64,000 nt of DNA from Paragonimus westermani (GCA_008508345.1 QNGE01000114.1:160538-224537), one strand, 5' to 3'. Positions 21,493-36,600 are shown, numbered from the stretch's first letter. The notes: generated by a model not told the origin, from the letters alone. Numbers and translations are program-made.

Positions 21493-24400
21493 CGATGTGT
21501 TCGTAATAACAAGGTCAAATCGATGACATCGGACTAGGTTTAAGGGACGGACTAAAGTTCAAGTTGTATGAAACCAATGAAAGCTCCGGATGGGTACTGA
21601 AAAAGTGAAGGCCACACCTGCGGCTTTCGTTGAGTACGTCTAAGCAATCGATGAAACTTGTGATTCATTTGTCTCACTGATACAGTTATCATGAGGACAC
21701 AGATAGTACCAAGAGCAAAATAACAGTGATTACAGTGATATCATTTCCTAAGAAAACATAAATAGAAATAATGTTTGACGAGGCGAACACTATGCACACC
21801 GACAAATACATAGAAGCATTCTCCATTTCTAATCACTTTAAGCGCAGTGTTATGATTTCTACGCCTTAATAACTCAGACCTTTAATGAGAATGAAAATCG
21901 CCCACAAATTTTTTAAAGATTTCTCGTACAGTAACCGCTTGTTATGATTAATTCACGAAACCTCGTTGCACAATTGCTATCTGGAGTTCCTTCGAAGTCC
22001 TTCATCTGAGCATTGCTGACATTCAGATTTGAGTAACGATCCAACTTGAATGAATTTAAGTCTTAAACAGTGATATATATATACATATATATATATATGC
22101 ACAGTGTTGTTAAAATCTACTGGATGAGTTGTGCAAGGAAGTTTATGTATTCCAGTAGTTTCTCTGAACACCTTATCTTCTCTCGATAGTTGCGTCAAAC
22201 TTTCCTGACTGACAACATATATCCTGTATAACTTCGATCGTTACCACATCGATTAGATATTACGAATTCCACGTTTCCGTGTTTACCCCATCACCCACAC
22301 TTGTGACTCTGTTCTGTTACCTCGGACGATGGGACGAGTAAAAGGAGTGATAGAGTTTTATTCGGGAATTAGTTAATCTACTGATCTTTTGTCTCGATGT
22401 CATAAAACAAATTGTTTCCCCCTTTCCGGATACTTAGTTCCACTGTCTACTGCACCGTAGTTCAGAAGCTTTGGATTTTTATCGTTCAACTAGCGTCACC
22501 AACCCACCTTGATGGAGGTGGCGTCTACCTTCGTAAATTAGCTGAGGCTCGATGTGACACCTAATTTTATCCCTAGATCAAGCGACGGACGAGTAAATCA
22601 TGGGGCCAGCACGAAACTAATCGGTATTTTGTCATCAACAGGAGATGACCGTCCTTACCTGATTCGTAAAGGAGGAGCTCATTTCGACCCTAAAGATAGG
22701 CAAATCTCATCCATGCCATTGTGTGTCATCTTACTCATGAGCTCGAAAGGTGACAAAATCAGTCAAATAGTATGGATCTTTATGGTAGTCAACATATGTT
22801 ATCAAGTTAGCACTTAAACATCTTACCATTACTACCAGTTTGGAAATTTTCACACGATTTTCATACAATGAAGCTTACGATAATAGTTATGGTAATAGTT
22901 GTAATCCAAATGCATCCCAACACTGCACTGCCCAGGCCATTGGTTTTAACTGTGTTGATGTCTGAGTCTGTGACTAACATTCCAATGCCCAAGATAGTCT
23001 AAGAACATTGTGAAGAGTAATGCATTTTGAATTGGTTCCCTGTGTTTGACCACCACTGGCTGTGGGTCGTTATTATAGGACAAACCGGCGCGTACTTCAT
23101 ACTAACCGAAAATGGTTAATTGCTTGTTTTCTTAAGCATTCAATAATCAAGCAATGGAATCAACCTAGACAAATTCACTTCAGTTGAGTTAACTTGTGTT
23201 AAAAACTGTCAGGTCATGGTGACGTGAAAAAATCCATCTCCTGAAAAATGTCATGTGGGTCGCCCCTCAGAGAACAGGCTCGTCCTCGCCATTAATTTGC
23301 AACACCCTGTGCTTATCTTTACTAATCACTGGTTGTTAGAATAGGGAGTTGGGGTCCACTATGTTGTGATTTAACATCGTATGCAAAAATACTAACTACA
23401 TAATCATACGGTGAGTCAAAGCATTCTATTTATTTCCACGTTTGTATCAAATCTACGATCTCAAATTCAAATTTACGTGAGCTGCTGTAAGTTGTGGATA
23501 CGCTGTCTCTACTAGGGCTAAACAAGTGCCCACGACTGAGCACTTTATTGATAAGTTAACTGAAAGGAAATGGTGAGGTATATTAGATGAGCAACAGTCA
23601 TTTTGCTGACAAAAATCAGTGAGAAAGTAATACACATCTTAGATAAGGCGACAGGATTTTCAGATACACGTCCGATCAAGATCATCCCCGATGAAACCAT
23701 AAGGTTATGATGAAAATAAGAATGACCGTCAGCTTTATCAAGTATAGTCAGCATTAGTTTGAACAGAGCTTGTTTTATCGCACACAATGATCAGCTACTC
23801 AACTCTTCATGTGCTAATGATTGCGATATCACCGTGAGTTGTTTCGAAAATTATTTGCAGATCACACAGAACCTCTCAGATTTTTATAGTGTGATCACTA
23901 TGGTAGTATATATATTTCGATAATGTGGTAGACAGGCTGGTCGGCGAAAGGAAAAAACTTGTATCCCGCTTTTACTTGTTTTGACAATCCCAGAGGATGA
24001 GCGTCGACAGCATAACTGTTTATTATTGGTCCAGCACCATAAATGATATTTCACGATAATACAATGTTTGTGTCCCCAACAGAACATTAGTTTAACGCCT
24101 CCACAACCTTGTCAGATATCTCTTTTAGCTGTATGGAACATTCGTCGCTTCGAACGAATGGGTGTTTGAATCGCTCATGAGCTGGTCAAACTTTTACTCT
24201 CGAGGCCAATATGTATCCACCATTGTGTTACAATATGAAGCGAGTAGATTGTTAAAACAAGTTTAGATTGCTTGTATTCGATGGTTATTCATTCATTTGC
24301 AAGATTCATGTTCGATCACTCGAAGAATGTAGTTACGACCAGCTGATACGGTTACATGGTGTAGGCCTGATAACGCGAACACTGCTTCGTATGAGCAGAA

Positions 24401-25819
24401 ACCACTGAAGTTGTCACACTGCACAGTAGTTCTGTTTTAAGCGCCTACCTCGACCATCATTTTCATCCTTAATTATACGCCACCCCCTTGTTTGTTTGAG
24501 GGTTTTATTTTTGGGGATATTTTTACCCTTGATTCAGGTATCCTCACTAAGTAAGCGTTCTTAAACTCCAAAAATGTGTTACTTTAGTCAATTGAGGGAC
24601 GGTAGACTACGACCAGCCAAAAACAACTTATCTTTATCAGTATATCGGTGAACACGAAATACCCAACACAATTAGAAAGAAATACTGCTGTTCATATATG
24701 CTCCCCGCCCAACTTCAAGCTTGGTTTCGTTATTAAAAAAGACGGTTAGTGATCCTCAGAAATGTGAAAAAGTCACCGCTTGCGAATGAAAACACAACGT
24801 TTTGTCTTACGTTGATTTCCACCTAGAAAAGAATTACACTCCGTATCCATATCTTGAGAAATTCGACTGTAAAATATCATTTGCCAAAGGAACTAATGAC
24901 GCGTTATGCATTAGGGAACATTCCGTTGTAGATGTGTGAAACGGTCCTGCTGAAAAGTTGGAATATCTGTTAGAACATTTTAAGTGCATTGTTAGAGAAC
25001 TCTGATAGCCCAAGCTAACTTCCAAAATGGAGCATACATTGCTTAAGGTTACGCACATTAATAAATTGGACTAATTAGACTTGATATCCAGTCTTGCCAA
25101 TTTTGTATTAAGAAAGTTATTTTGTTACAGTGTCTCTCCAGTTAACGTCTTGTAAACTCTTGTGTACTCCCCACTGTGTCTTTTGTTCACCGGTTGTTTC
25201 TCTGAAGGTTGTGGTCGAAGGACTATATGCTTTTGCGGAAAATGTTTCAATACAATTCTTTTTGATTCAGTAGGAGTTCCTCTGAGACATCTTTTCAACT
25301 TATTGTTTCCACTCAATTTACAATACGTGAAAATTTTTTGACTAAAACTGTGTTTAAACGAAATTCCTCGTAATTTTGCTTCCTCTCAATATAGTCTGCA
25401 TTACCAGTTAGACCCGTTTGGGGGAATCACACATATATATCTTTAATTCTACACAAACATCCTTTTCATTTTTAGAATTGATTGAGCCAAATTATTCATA
25501 AATTCTCTTGTTATTGTGATTACCAGCATTAATTAATCAAACAGTTAATTACTTAGAAGAATCTTAGTTGGCAAAATTCTTGGCTTCGGTTGGAGTTGCA
25601 CCAGTGACAAAAACAGCGAGCTTAAATTCGACACTATAATTGTTAGTATCGGTATGTGATGTAAGCCCACCGAGTTCATTTGCTAAGGATATGAGTATGT
25701 GAAGAATTGTGGTTACATTTTTGAGGCACATAACAAATATCAATCCGAAGATTCGTCATGTAGCTCACTGACATTTCATTTACCATCCGTCGCTTCAAGC
25801 TACCTCACAAAAGACAAAA
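21493..25819. other. No supported gene; AT-rich spacer
   Basis: Contains an AT simple repeat at 22072 and only short unconvincing frames, such as 22554-22817. I see no domain or repeat family I can name. Confidence 0.45.
22072..22098. repeat. (AT)n simple repeat
   Basis: Alternating AT interrupted once by ACAT. Confidence 0.85.
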
Positions 25820-26197
25820 TGTGGTGAAAACCCACGCGATTAACAGCTTATCCAAACCCCGAAACAATAGGTAATATAACAAGAGACCAATCTAAGCTTC
25901 ACATTAAGATACCACATCGAAGTTGCACGAAACACCCCAACGTTACACTCTCCATTATTTGTCACGTTTTTGGTTCCGTATTGCATCAACTAGCTTATAG
26001 TTCGACTTTGCGGGTGCCAATGCGATGAACCAATGACAGACTGCGATTCATTTCATACCGTTACACACCTATGAATGTGGTTTCATGTTCTATGACTGCG
26101 AACCATTTACTGCAACCAGCATGAGGTTTTATTTCATTAATTGCATGAGAGATTTCCATTCGAGTACGATTTCTGTGGCTGTTCTGAATCTCTAATT
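25820..26197 (+). repeat. Repeat C copy 2
   Basis: Near-identical to 17689-18066 at a constant offset of 8,131. Both copies keep the same 378-base length. Past CTCTAATT this copy runs on as CCGAGTGTAACAC, which the third copy shares, so copy 1 is probably truncated at its 3' end. Confidence 0.85.
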
Positions 26198-26769
26198 CCG
26201 AGTGTAACACAGAGGTGTTGTACTACAATATTTTTTGTCACTTTAAAGATGCGAGTTCAAGTGCTATAGTTGGCTAGTTATGATTGCATAAAACTCACCA
26301 ATCAGCAGTAATTTGTGACTAGTGATTCTGTTACTCTTTGAATGGTGCACATTGTAACGGAAGTAACGAAACATAATGGAACTGGGGGAACCGTAAGAAT
26401 AACCACCTGTTCAAACGGTTGGATTTTCAGAGTAACGCCGCTGAGAACCGTTGTGTACCATATTGAAACGCGTCATTTTGAGGAACAGGCTCAACCTTCT
26501 CCTGTCTGCTAGCCAAATTGACCTCTACTTTGAATGCAAATGCCTGAAATTCTCACGGTCTTCATCTTGAATTCTCGATGGAGAAGTGAGAAAGAATCTG
26601 CTGTGGTATATTTTGTTTGTTAATTACCAAGCAGGCAAGTTTCACTACGTTGGAAAATAACCCAGAAATATCCCTCCGAATATTTATCGCGAGGTTACAG
26701 AATCAGGTTGCTGTAAAATGGGTGACAAACCGGTAGAGATCATGAGGTATCGGCTGACTGTTAGCACCA

Positions 26770-26794
26770 GTGTGTGTGTGTGTGAGAGAGAGAG
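26770..26794. repeat. (TG)n(AG)n compound microsatellite
   Basis: TG repeats pass directly into GA repeats. Confidence 0.85.
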
Positions 26795-27019
26795 TTAAAA
26801 GACCAAATTTGTTGTTTGCATATTTTCATCCGATGTGCAAGCAGAAAAACCCTGTGACGGTAGCAACCCTGAAATAGTCTGGTCTGTTACTCGCAAACGT
26901 TCACTCATCCATTCGAGAATACTGCATTGTGGCTGAGCCTTTCCCCGCCATGAACTCTGTCAGTTGATGTGCATCTTGTGACGAACTCTATCAACGATCT
27001 ACACGATTATACAGCGATG

Positions 27020-28140
27020 TTTTTCATACATGTGGCAAAAAAGAGCACATGAAGAACCGTAAAAATCCAATTCGTGAGTTCAGTAGGTGTTGAGGTGCTA
27101 GTCATAATCCGGATTCCGGTCTATCCTGTGCAGCATAGGTCACATTTGGGACAAAGTCCTCCATTCAACAGCGCATCACTTTTAAGTTCGGGAAGCAGGT
27201 GGTCCATCATACCCGAGGCTCACTTGGATTCACTATACTCACCGGTATGTTCTGTCAGATGAATCTTGAGATATATGACGTAAGTGTCCACTGTCTGACA
27301 ACGCTTGACGACCCCACACTGTAGGAGCAACTAGGAGGTAGGAAAAAAGCATAGGTATGCTGTCTGTCATCCAAGACAGGTCTGTTAGGTGCGACGGTTC
27401 TGGAGTAGAAAGTCCTAAGACACTACAAGTGCAGGAAAGCGTGGGGGGTTGCATTTCAGACGTCAGTCGCTACTTGAGCAAAATAATTACCATAAACATA
27501 ATTCCAGCGGTTTTGGAAGTGGAGGTCGGGCCGATTATTTTGCTGTCAGAGACAATATTCGTGACGTCTTCTATCAAACAACCAAAGAAAACATTGGCTT
27601 AATTAACTTCTGCATGAATCAGTTTGATTACTTTGAGTGTACTGAAAAGTGACGTCAACCTCTGAGAATCTGTGGCTATCAGATGATGCTGAACCAGTGA
27701 CTTCAAAGATGCGTGGCAACCATGGCAGAACCAGAGGATTTTACGAATTTGTTGCTAAACAGTTGATACCTTCCAAGATGTCGGCACCAGTTTGCGAATT
27801 CTTTTGGCTCTTCAGAAAAAGCCGATAATGAAAATCTGTCAGCCACAGGAGCCCTTTCAATAGAGTTTCCTTTGTTCGGATTGCTTACGTCGCCAGGAGC
27901 ATTCTAAACTGCCATCGTCTCTATTGTTGAGATATTGCCGAGGAATTTTCATGTCGGGATGACGTAATCGTCTCTGGCAAGAACAACAACAGATTTGACC
28001 AAAAACTTTTGGACGCCCTTCAGATGTTTGCCCCGCTAAAGCGTTGATCTGCACAACGAAATGCATTTTCATTGAAATCAGGGGAAAATTCCTCTGGTTC
28101 GCCATGGCTATCCACCGGACATTATGAGATGTCACTTCTT
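27020..28140 (+). pseudogene. Ty3/gypsy-like LTR retrotransposon pol remnant
   Basis: At 27952 the frame reads CRDDVIVSGK followed by FDQKLLDALQMFA. The family form is YxDDIIVSGK, EHDxxLxxVLxRL, the RT active site and the helix behind it. The first residue of YxDD is now Cys, but the two aspartates survive. A CGKKEHMKNRKNP stretch near 27030 may be the tail of a Gag CCHC zinc knuckle, although its first cysteines are lost. Stops occur between blocks. No flanking LTRs were recognised, and protease and integrase are not clear. It is a defective relic and produces no protein. Confidence 0.45.
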
Positions 28141-31100
28141 GGCCAGTGTAAATGGAACAGGATAGCCTCTAATCATTCGTAGAGTGTTCAAAATACTACT
28201 CCTGGTTTATCCCTACTTGACTATCGAAGATCAACCACCTTTTTGGCTCGAACAGTAAACAGCGGGACGTAAGCCGTCGAAATTACGATGGATTTAAGTG
28301 GTCTTGCACAACATAATGTCGATCGTCTTATTCTGATACTGTTCCGGTCATCATAGTGTTATTCAGTGCTGATTGGTAAACAGGATTTAGAATGACGCTG
28401 GTTCAAGGTGACTAAATGGGCGTCAGTGCTGCTGGGTTGCTGACCAAAGCAAAAATAGTGTAATCTAACAAACAAAAGAAAGCTTCGGTGGCGATGTGGA
28501 TGGTGAAATGGTCGTGTAAAAGTTACCTCGCTCCCCGTTCCGCATCGATTTCAGTTACAGGATTTCGCAGTGTGTTAGCAATGTGGCTAACTCTATATAA
28601 AAGCCACTGGTTGCGATTTTCCCGCGATGTTGCCTGACGCTAGCAGATTTAACGCATGACTTTACTCACCGATCAAGTAAGTGTGTCCTTCCGGCGGATT
28701 TTTTGTTGAGCTACACTAGATTGCCGTTTATGAACTTGAGAGGAGATTTACCAGCACATCCAACATTACTATGAGACCACTATGCAAGCGCTCAGGAACG
28801 AATTTCGGTGACATTCATGAACGTAATTTCCTGCTTTTTTGCAAGGTTCGAGAGGGGTCACTGGTCAAGTCGGATTGTGTATAGTTCAGAGGAGATCTCT
28901 CCGTTCGGAAAAATAATGATAAGTGGCGTCCCTGAGGGCAACACATGGTGGGTTGATTTGCACTCTCAGACATTTCTTTAGATATTGCGCACTGATTCTT
29001 GAAAACGGGAGAATAGAGTGGTGGCTAGTTGATATTCGAGAATACACGAGATGCCAACCCAGTTTCGATCTTGACTCATACTTCCTAATATAAATGACTT
29101 AATGTGTGTTTGATTTCCATCTCGGCGACGCACCTAACTGCTTGAGTCACTCAGAAGTGTTTGAGCCGTGCGAGCATAAATAAAGGTTTATCTCAGATAA
29201 CGTGTCGCAGGTCTGTCATGGAAAGAAAAGTTGGATCAATGTTCTTAACTGTAGAGGCTTACATACAGTGTTGCTACGTCCGTGTTTTTGCAGCGTGAAC
29301 AGAAGCCTGGTCTCAGCCGTGAAAGTGTTATCACTTCTTACAGTCCGGCGACGCTGTTTCCTCTGAGTAACTCCGTGGTAGTATTCCTCTTACAGTGCCT
29401 AAATAAAGCAAACTGCATAATCAAGGAAAGTGGTTACGACTGTTAGATCTAGACGTCCCCGACCCTCCCAGCAATAGTTGGATGGCAGCAAGATGGATTA
29501 CTTTCGAGGAGGCTGTTTGAAGCCAGGCCGCAGGAACAAAATGTGCTACCTTAGCACGTCGGTAGTGGTAATCGATCACCTCCACGATGTCAGGATGTAT
29601 CTAATACATCTAAATCAAATTCTACCAAGGTTTTATGTCAAATTTCCCGTTAGAGATACCGGCTATGGAAGAGTCTGCCGGGATGTTAATCTAGAAAACG
29701 GAATAAAAGTCCAGAGAGCCAAAGGTGGTGCTATTCAGCAAAGCCCATGTGGACTGCTTGTTTAGCCAGCCAGCAGGAAACTGAACTGTCGAGTTAAAAA
29801 AGCTTTGGTGGTTTGTTGAAAGTCATTGCTGTCCAGACCACAACGAAGAAAGACAGGGTCACCCGTAGGTTAGACCACCTGCGATATGCATTCTACCCAA
29901 GTAAAGCGTTTCTATTTGGCCACGCCCTCCAACTGGAGAACAAGCTTTAATCATGTAAATAACTATACGATATTAAATGTTGTGGCTTATAGCTATTGAT
30001 CTGTCTAGTACCAACTGCGTACAATTAGGATTCCATATTCCGACTACCCTAATACTAACTGAATCATTTTTGTCCAATCCCAAGTGCACCATCCCTTACC
30101 TGATATTTCACTCCCATCCCGATTTACATTTATCAAATTAGCGGTTCATGCGTTTAATTTATGTTTGTCAAGCCTTGTGAGTTCGGTCCTAAGTGGCCGA
30201 TATACATGTTAACCATTGAAACATGAAACCATCAGTTAATATGTCAGACGTACGATGGTCAATCATTGATGTTACTGAATGAGAACCTTTGTTGACAAAA
30301 CGCAGTGATCCATAATAATTGAAAGGACCCATCGACCAAGCTGTACAGCTGAGTTAACAAGAATGAGGTTAGATCAAGTGAAACGTAATCCTGTCCGAAA
30401 CAGACAAATAATAAGTGGAAAGAGCTGAGCCCAATGAACGATGTACAACGATGTGCAATTGACTACTTAATTTTGTGCCGTAATTATGTACCATAGACCA
30501 GAATTAGCTTCCATTCCCTCAAGTGGACTATACAGGACTCATTAGTCTATCCTTCTTAATGAATACGTCTGCATTTGACCAAGTAAAGAACATTATTGGA
30601 AACATTTGACCACTTGAGGGAGTAACACCCTTTCAGAAGTTTGAACAACTTGGAACACACAGTGATAGGTATAAACACTTTGTATCAGCACATTAATATC
30701 AAATTTACGGTGAAAAATTACCGATATCAAATTCCCATCTCACCTTCAGGTTGGATTAACAACTATCTAGGCGCCACATCAAGTTATCTGTTGTGTCTTC
30801 GACGAAGCGCTTGTAGTACAGTAACTCCGCCGTGCGTTAACACGGGTCTTAGTGGACGTCCCATGGCTACTCCTTACGCATGATAGTAGTACCGATCAAA
30901 AACACAGAAGCTGAACTTTTCAGCACTAACGTGAATTGCGTCTACGATAAACTGTAATGTTAATTAGTAACCATTCTAACTTCATTAAATCAAAACATAG
31001 ACGCGTATTCTATCACGGTCTTTTGAACGTGTTGGTGACACTCATCTTGAAAACGAGTTTAGACGATCCGGAGACAGTGAGTCACTGCTTTCAAATGTCT

Positions 31101-33600
31101 CATGATACGAGAAGACTGATTACATTTGTGAATGCGTCGAGCCGCGCCACAGTGTACTGCAGCTCCCGACTGGGGTGTGCACAGTCCGTCAGCCGAAAAC
31201 GAATGTACGTATTCAGAAATGTTTGTTCGTGCACTTAAGCTTAACCTGGATTTAGTGACCTTTCCTAACCCACCGAGTGGCTATCCACGACTCTAGTTGT
31301 TTGGTAAAAACTGATTCAATTTTGCGCAAAATCGTTACTTAGAAGTCGAAGCAAAACACTGGAATCTACGTCTCTCAGTGTTTCGTTTTGTTCAAACCAC
31401 GTCACAGAACACAGTGTGGTAACTGTTTGATAAACCACAACTTGGGAGAATAGTGTACTGATAAGTAAGAATCAGTTATTGACCAGACGGACTGATTACA
31501 CGTTGCACGGTTCACCTGTACAGCGTGCATTCTTGCTAAAAAATGGTCTATAATTAGACAGAATTACACTTCTCATCGCTATCGTAGTAATATTTACTGC
31601 CGTCAGTATGCACTGCTCTGACTTTTCTGCTACTAATCTGGCTGATTTAGACTTCAGCTTTCTTACTGCCGCTGCTCTGGTTAAGTTGACTTTTTCAGTC
31701 CAACTGTGGTGTTTTGGGCACTCCAATTATATTCCGGATCACAATTACTACGACAGTTCTAACCGATCTCCAAATCTGCTGACGATATTAGCAGCAATAT
31801 TGTTGTAAATATGAATTTGCACTTGGTCGCGCGACATGTCTGTCCGCTCTTATTCAGGTAAGTTGATATGTTGCATGAGACAATTTGACTTTGGCACCGG
31901 TGTGTCAGGCAAGGCGCCTAAAAATATGCGTCGGAACATACGTCCGATTCTTTTTCGATCGTTTCTGTCTTATCCCGTCCACATTGTCGTTCCACGTTCA
32001 CTGTAATTTCCGTGACTGGTGAATAAACGATACATAAGTTTTCTGCAAGTACTGTTGATGGAGGATATGTCAGAACTCTGAACTTTCAATAGTTCCCACA
32101 TATTAAGGGATGCTTAGCAGCTGTGATCAGCCACTCACATTTCTTTATGATGATTAGTGTTCCTTGTACGGACGACAATACTCGGGCAGTTTGGTAGCGG
32201 AAACGTCTTAACTTAGTGCTATTTTCACAAGATAACCTAAAAGTTCTCCCAAGCTAACGGTTGCTCCCACATAAAAGCTCCAGTAAATGGATACACGCAG
32301 AACACCGGGGATGGCGGCTCTATGACCAAGTTGGATCCAGGATTGTTCACTTAGTGAAGTTGTCGATAAGCTTATACGTGAGTAATATTTCAAGTGATTC
32401 GAGTAGCTACGGATTTTAGACTGACAATAAGAGATATTTAATATGGCTTCCCTAACAGCTTCATTTGCACACCTTCAAACAAGCATCTTTGGCAGATTCC
32501 CCTCAATCTGTCTGTAATAAGTTGGACGCGGTAGTTCGTTGTCAGCTCACAATGCCAGGAGTACAACAATAGACCCAGTAGGTACGTTCACCCGAATTTT
32601 ACATCCTAGAAATACAAACTTGGTAGACTTGAGGCCATTGAAAATGAGAGACAAAAGTGAGCAGTTGAGTGCAACCTGAAAAAGCCTGATGTACTGTATA
32701 AAGTTCGCCGCTCGTGGGCACAATCAGATGTAAGACAGTTTTTCGCAGTAATTCTGATCTCACAGGATGAATCAGTTTTTGCACAGTTACTACTCTCAGG
32801 AAGGTTGCTGTCGTTTTCAAATCTAGTGTTCCGTTTAATCCCTGTTTTCAGAAGCATTGAAAGAGGGGCTCGAACCAGTGTTGCACATGTCCCAAATCAG
32901 GGGCAGTCAACACAATATCTGCCTAGTTGCGACCGTGTATTTGTCCATAACTTTGTGAGAGGACGGTGAGTACTGAAATAAGTTTCGATGTGAGAACCAC
33001 TGACAAAGTGAGCTAGAATTGTGTTAGATATTTTATACAATTTGCCAACATGTTAGCCTAATGTTAAGTTATCGCTCCCCACGAAAGGTTGCGTATTGAT
33101 TCAATAATGAGGACTTTGTGAGTGGATCTTGCGTTTTCCTAAAGCTCGCTTTCAAGTTACCTCTAATTCCGTTTCCTGTGATTCACACAATAGAAAAACA
33201 ACCGTTATCAAGCAGCAGCTGATTAGTCAGGTTACCAGGCTTACGAAGACTGTTCCAAACACAATGTCTGGTCATGAAAGTATGTTTACATGATAGCATT
33301 GCTAATGAATACAGTGAAGTGAAAAAATGATGGTAAACATCCATATAAACGTCTTTGCACAGTTTCACTCAATAGCTGTGAACGTGCTACAGTCAAGTTA
33401 ATCATGTCACATACTGTGTAACATTTGTTCAACATGTAGTGATATTGTCATGTTATCATTTCTGCCAACGTTGCTATTAATGTTCCGAACACTATTGTCA
33501 TAATAGGGTTACACCTGCATTACAGTCAAAAGACCCAACTTAATCCGGTCGCGAAGCCACCCCCTTAGGTTACTTAACGGAAGCACGATTTTAGTAACTA
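28141..33600. other. No supported gene; likely old repeat debris
   Basis: The frames here (for example 29478-29765, 30641-30883) are short and carry no motif I can place. Parts of 28.1-30 kb may be the decayed 3' half of the gypsy-like element, but this is only inferred from position. Confidence 0.4.
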
Positions 33601-36600
33601 CACTTGAAATCGCAACATACTGTCCAGCTTGCATCATATTACAGGAGATAGGAGAAACAGCCAACTTTTAGCGTTAATTGGTTTGAAACAACCTGTACTA
33701 AATCCCTCTGGAAATTTCAAACAAATTGGAATATCACCCGTTATAAAGACATTCGTTTTTACTATTTGTATGCAACCTCAACAAAAACGAATCAGCAGCC
33801 CAAGGTTAAAAAACGATGGACCACATATTATGGAATTATTTCCGAGAGGGAATTGTAACCGATTCTGGCTTATGTTGAGATCAACGACGTTATTCAGTGT
33901 TTAAATGGAACAGCCCGTCAAGAATATCGAGCACATATCACACTGTAACCGTTGAGAATCCCAGTTAATTTCCAAGAGGTCAGCTCCATTTGTTTCAAAC
34001 AAACGATTCTGCCTACACCAGGGACGGCATTACTCGGTGAAACCGCTGAATCAGCTGTTGTTCAGAAAGGTAAACAGTCCAATTTAAGGAGAACGTTGCT
34101 TAACTGGTTGGAACGGCGTTGTGCTTAGGTCGACGACTTTTAAGAATGTACGGACGCATGACACAAATGTAAGAGCTCATGGAGAAGAGCGTGGAATGTC
34201 ACCTGGGCCTAGAGAAGAATTAAATTTGTCTGAATCCGAGAACCTGATGCCCTCTAAACTTTAGTTGTCAGTCACTTTGAATTCGTGAATAAATAGTCGG
34301 TTTATGGAGAAAAGCTGAGACATTGAAATGTGATTTGGTCATAACTAGAAGACGAATATAGACTAGAAGAGAATAAATAATTAATCACGAGCTTAGGGCA
34401 GAACGAAAGCAACTGTGTTTAGGGGAGCCGTTTAGGACGAGGTCAATCTGGCCGAACCAGCTGTAATTCAGACTTCCTCGTTACACTGTGATGGAAGCGA
34501 GATCGAAAGTGTGTTTCGTCGAACTGGTTTCTAAACCATCTCCCAAAGTGCGAGTGAATATAACCAATTGGAAAAAACGAGACCTTTTGTCATACCGATA
34601 TGTATGTTGTAAACTACTGTTATGTCTAGCTTCACATTTAAAACACTATACTCAGGAAATTTCCTGACAAGGCATGCTGGCAAAATTTCTTCTGAGCTCA
34701 AATCACTTTTGTATTTCCGAAAAGATTGGGGCTATAGAGCGTTCGGACGCCCTGAACCGTCCATGCATTTACTATTCAATTACCGGGATCAAAAGTGCGT
34801 GTCTCGGAGTTATATTATAATTAGAAGCTTACGGCTAAAGTATACGGGGTCAACGGACGTGTTATCTTGCCTCTAGTCTAATGTGTAATACTGTTTAAGG
34901 AATTGTAGCCAACCCGATACTTGCCGACCCCGCAGACAGCACAAGCGTGTGGACCCCAATACATTACTTAACAAAATATTATAGTTTGCGAAGCTAACAG
35001 GATTTCGGGTTAATCCGTGTTGGCGTGACAGTCTAACTGTGATAACTGAGGGCCGTAAGCTGTTTAGTAGCAGAAAACGAAAATAGCTCGCCTGATCCAC
35101 AATAGGTAGAGATCACAGCACTGCTCTTCTTGAAGGTAAAACCACGGACACACATTTAATGTCAGATTGAGTGCCTAGCCAAGTCTCAGTCGGCTGGATG
35201 AGAGTTAAGACAATTACAGAGGGCATGTGAGTGCTTTGTTCACGGTGATGATTTTGTGCAGTGTGTAACTTTCCCCAGCAAAACAATCCTTGGTGTCGGC
35301 CACATTCTAAAAAAGGGGTTGTGACCAATCCAAGAATGCAGGTGCTGTGGCCGCAGCCATTCAAACAGGAAGATGGTCGGTAGGATGTTGAATGTCCTGT
35401 GAACGTCTGTGAGGTGCAGGATGAAGGCGCTGCCGGAAATAACATAAAAGAATCTTGAGAAGTTGGGTCGAGCCAACCAGCGTTAATAAATGCGACGCAT
35501 ATAGAAACGTTTCGGGTTGGAGCGACAGCAAAACATTAACCGTTTGTCATTACCCTCGAAAAGTTGCCGAATAGACCGAACAGACGCAACACCGAAAGAA
35601 CAACTGATGCTGGATCGTTTCAAGGAAAGTCAGAAGAGTCAGTCTAACAGTATGAAGCAGACGGGACTCTGTTGTATGATGGAAGGGATCAAAATGTGCT
35701 CGGCATTGAAAAAGAGAAGTGAAACCAGAGTAGAATCTGCAATCGTTTCAACTGCAAGGCGAGTGGATATTAAGGAAGAGAGTGACCAATACAGCGCAGC
35801 GCCGTCGCACTTTTAATTGACCAAGATTCGCAGCACCTGGAACGCGTAGTTTAAACACTATACGAGCATAAGTGGAAATAAACAGAGTGCTACTGTTGGA
35901 TTCGGTGCAGTGGATTTACTGGTTGTGCAGTGAATAACATAACAGATTGAGCCATGTCACAAGGTGTTTAAATGGAGTAGCTGGCTGAGTTCACAAATCG
36001 TAACTTCGGCCGAATGCACCGAGTGTACCGGTGATCATGTTAGGAAACATTTTGGGTTGGTCGGGAAACCAACCAGACTATTATTGGAGCCGATATGACG
36101 CCAAACCATAAACAAATAGTTCTTTTGAAGAAGTTCTTGTATACTGTTTAGTATACAGTTGAGTCGAAAAGAGGGTAGTTAGGTGCTAAACACGAAGTTT
36201 TTCACCCAAGAAGTTGAAGTAGAGTTCAACTCGCTGAGGTACGGGTTTGCAAAACACCGTATTGACAATGTCCCATTTGCCAATCGCTGGTAAGCATTTC
36301 GTGCGGCTATTCACAAGCTATGATGCTTACCGAGAATTTGAAACGCGCTAGAACAAGATGGCCCTCCGACAGCGAAGACGTTCCAGAACACGCGAGAGGA
36401 CAGTTTTGGTGACAAATACGACCGAATATCTTATTAGCCCATATAATTTGCCTGTTTTAGTGATGAAGGGGATTACCGGAAAAGTTCAGTTCTTCACGGA
36501 TGTTCGATCTTTGAAGAAAGTAACGAGAAACACAGTATTTCTAATGTCGTCGGCTGTGAATATTTCCCACAATTGATGTCCTGGCCAAGAAGATGATCCT

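Noticed and set aside
35113..35476. Two overlapping minus-strand frames (110 and 78 codons)
   Set aside because: Overlapping frames on the same strand cannot both be real. The plus strand shows zinc-knuckle-like debris instead.
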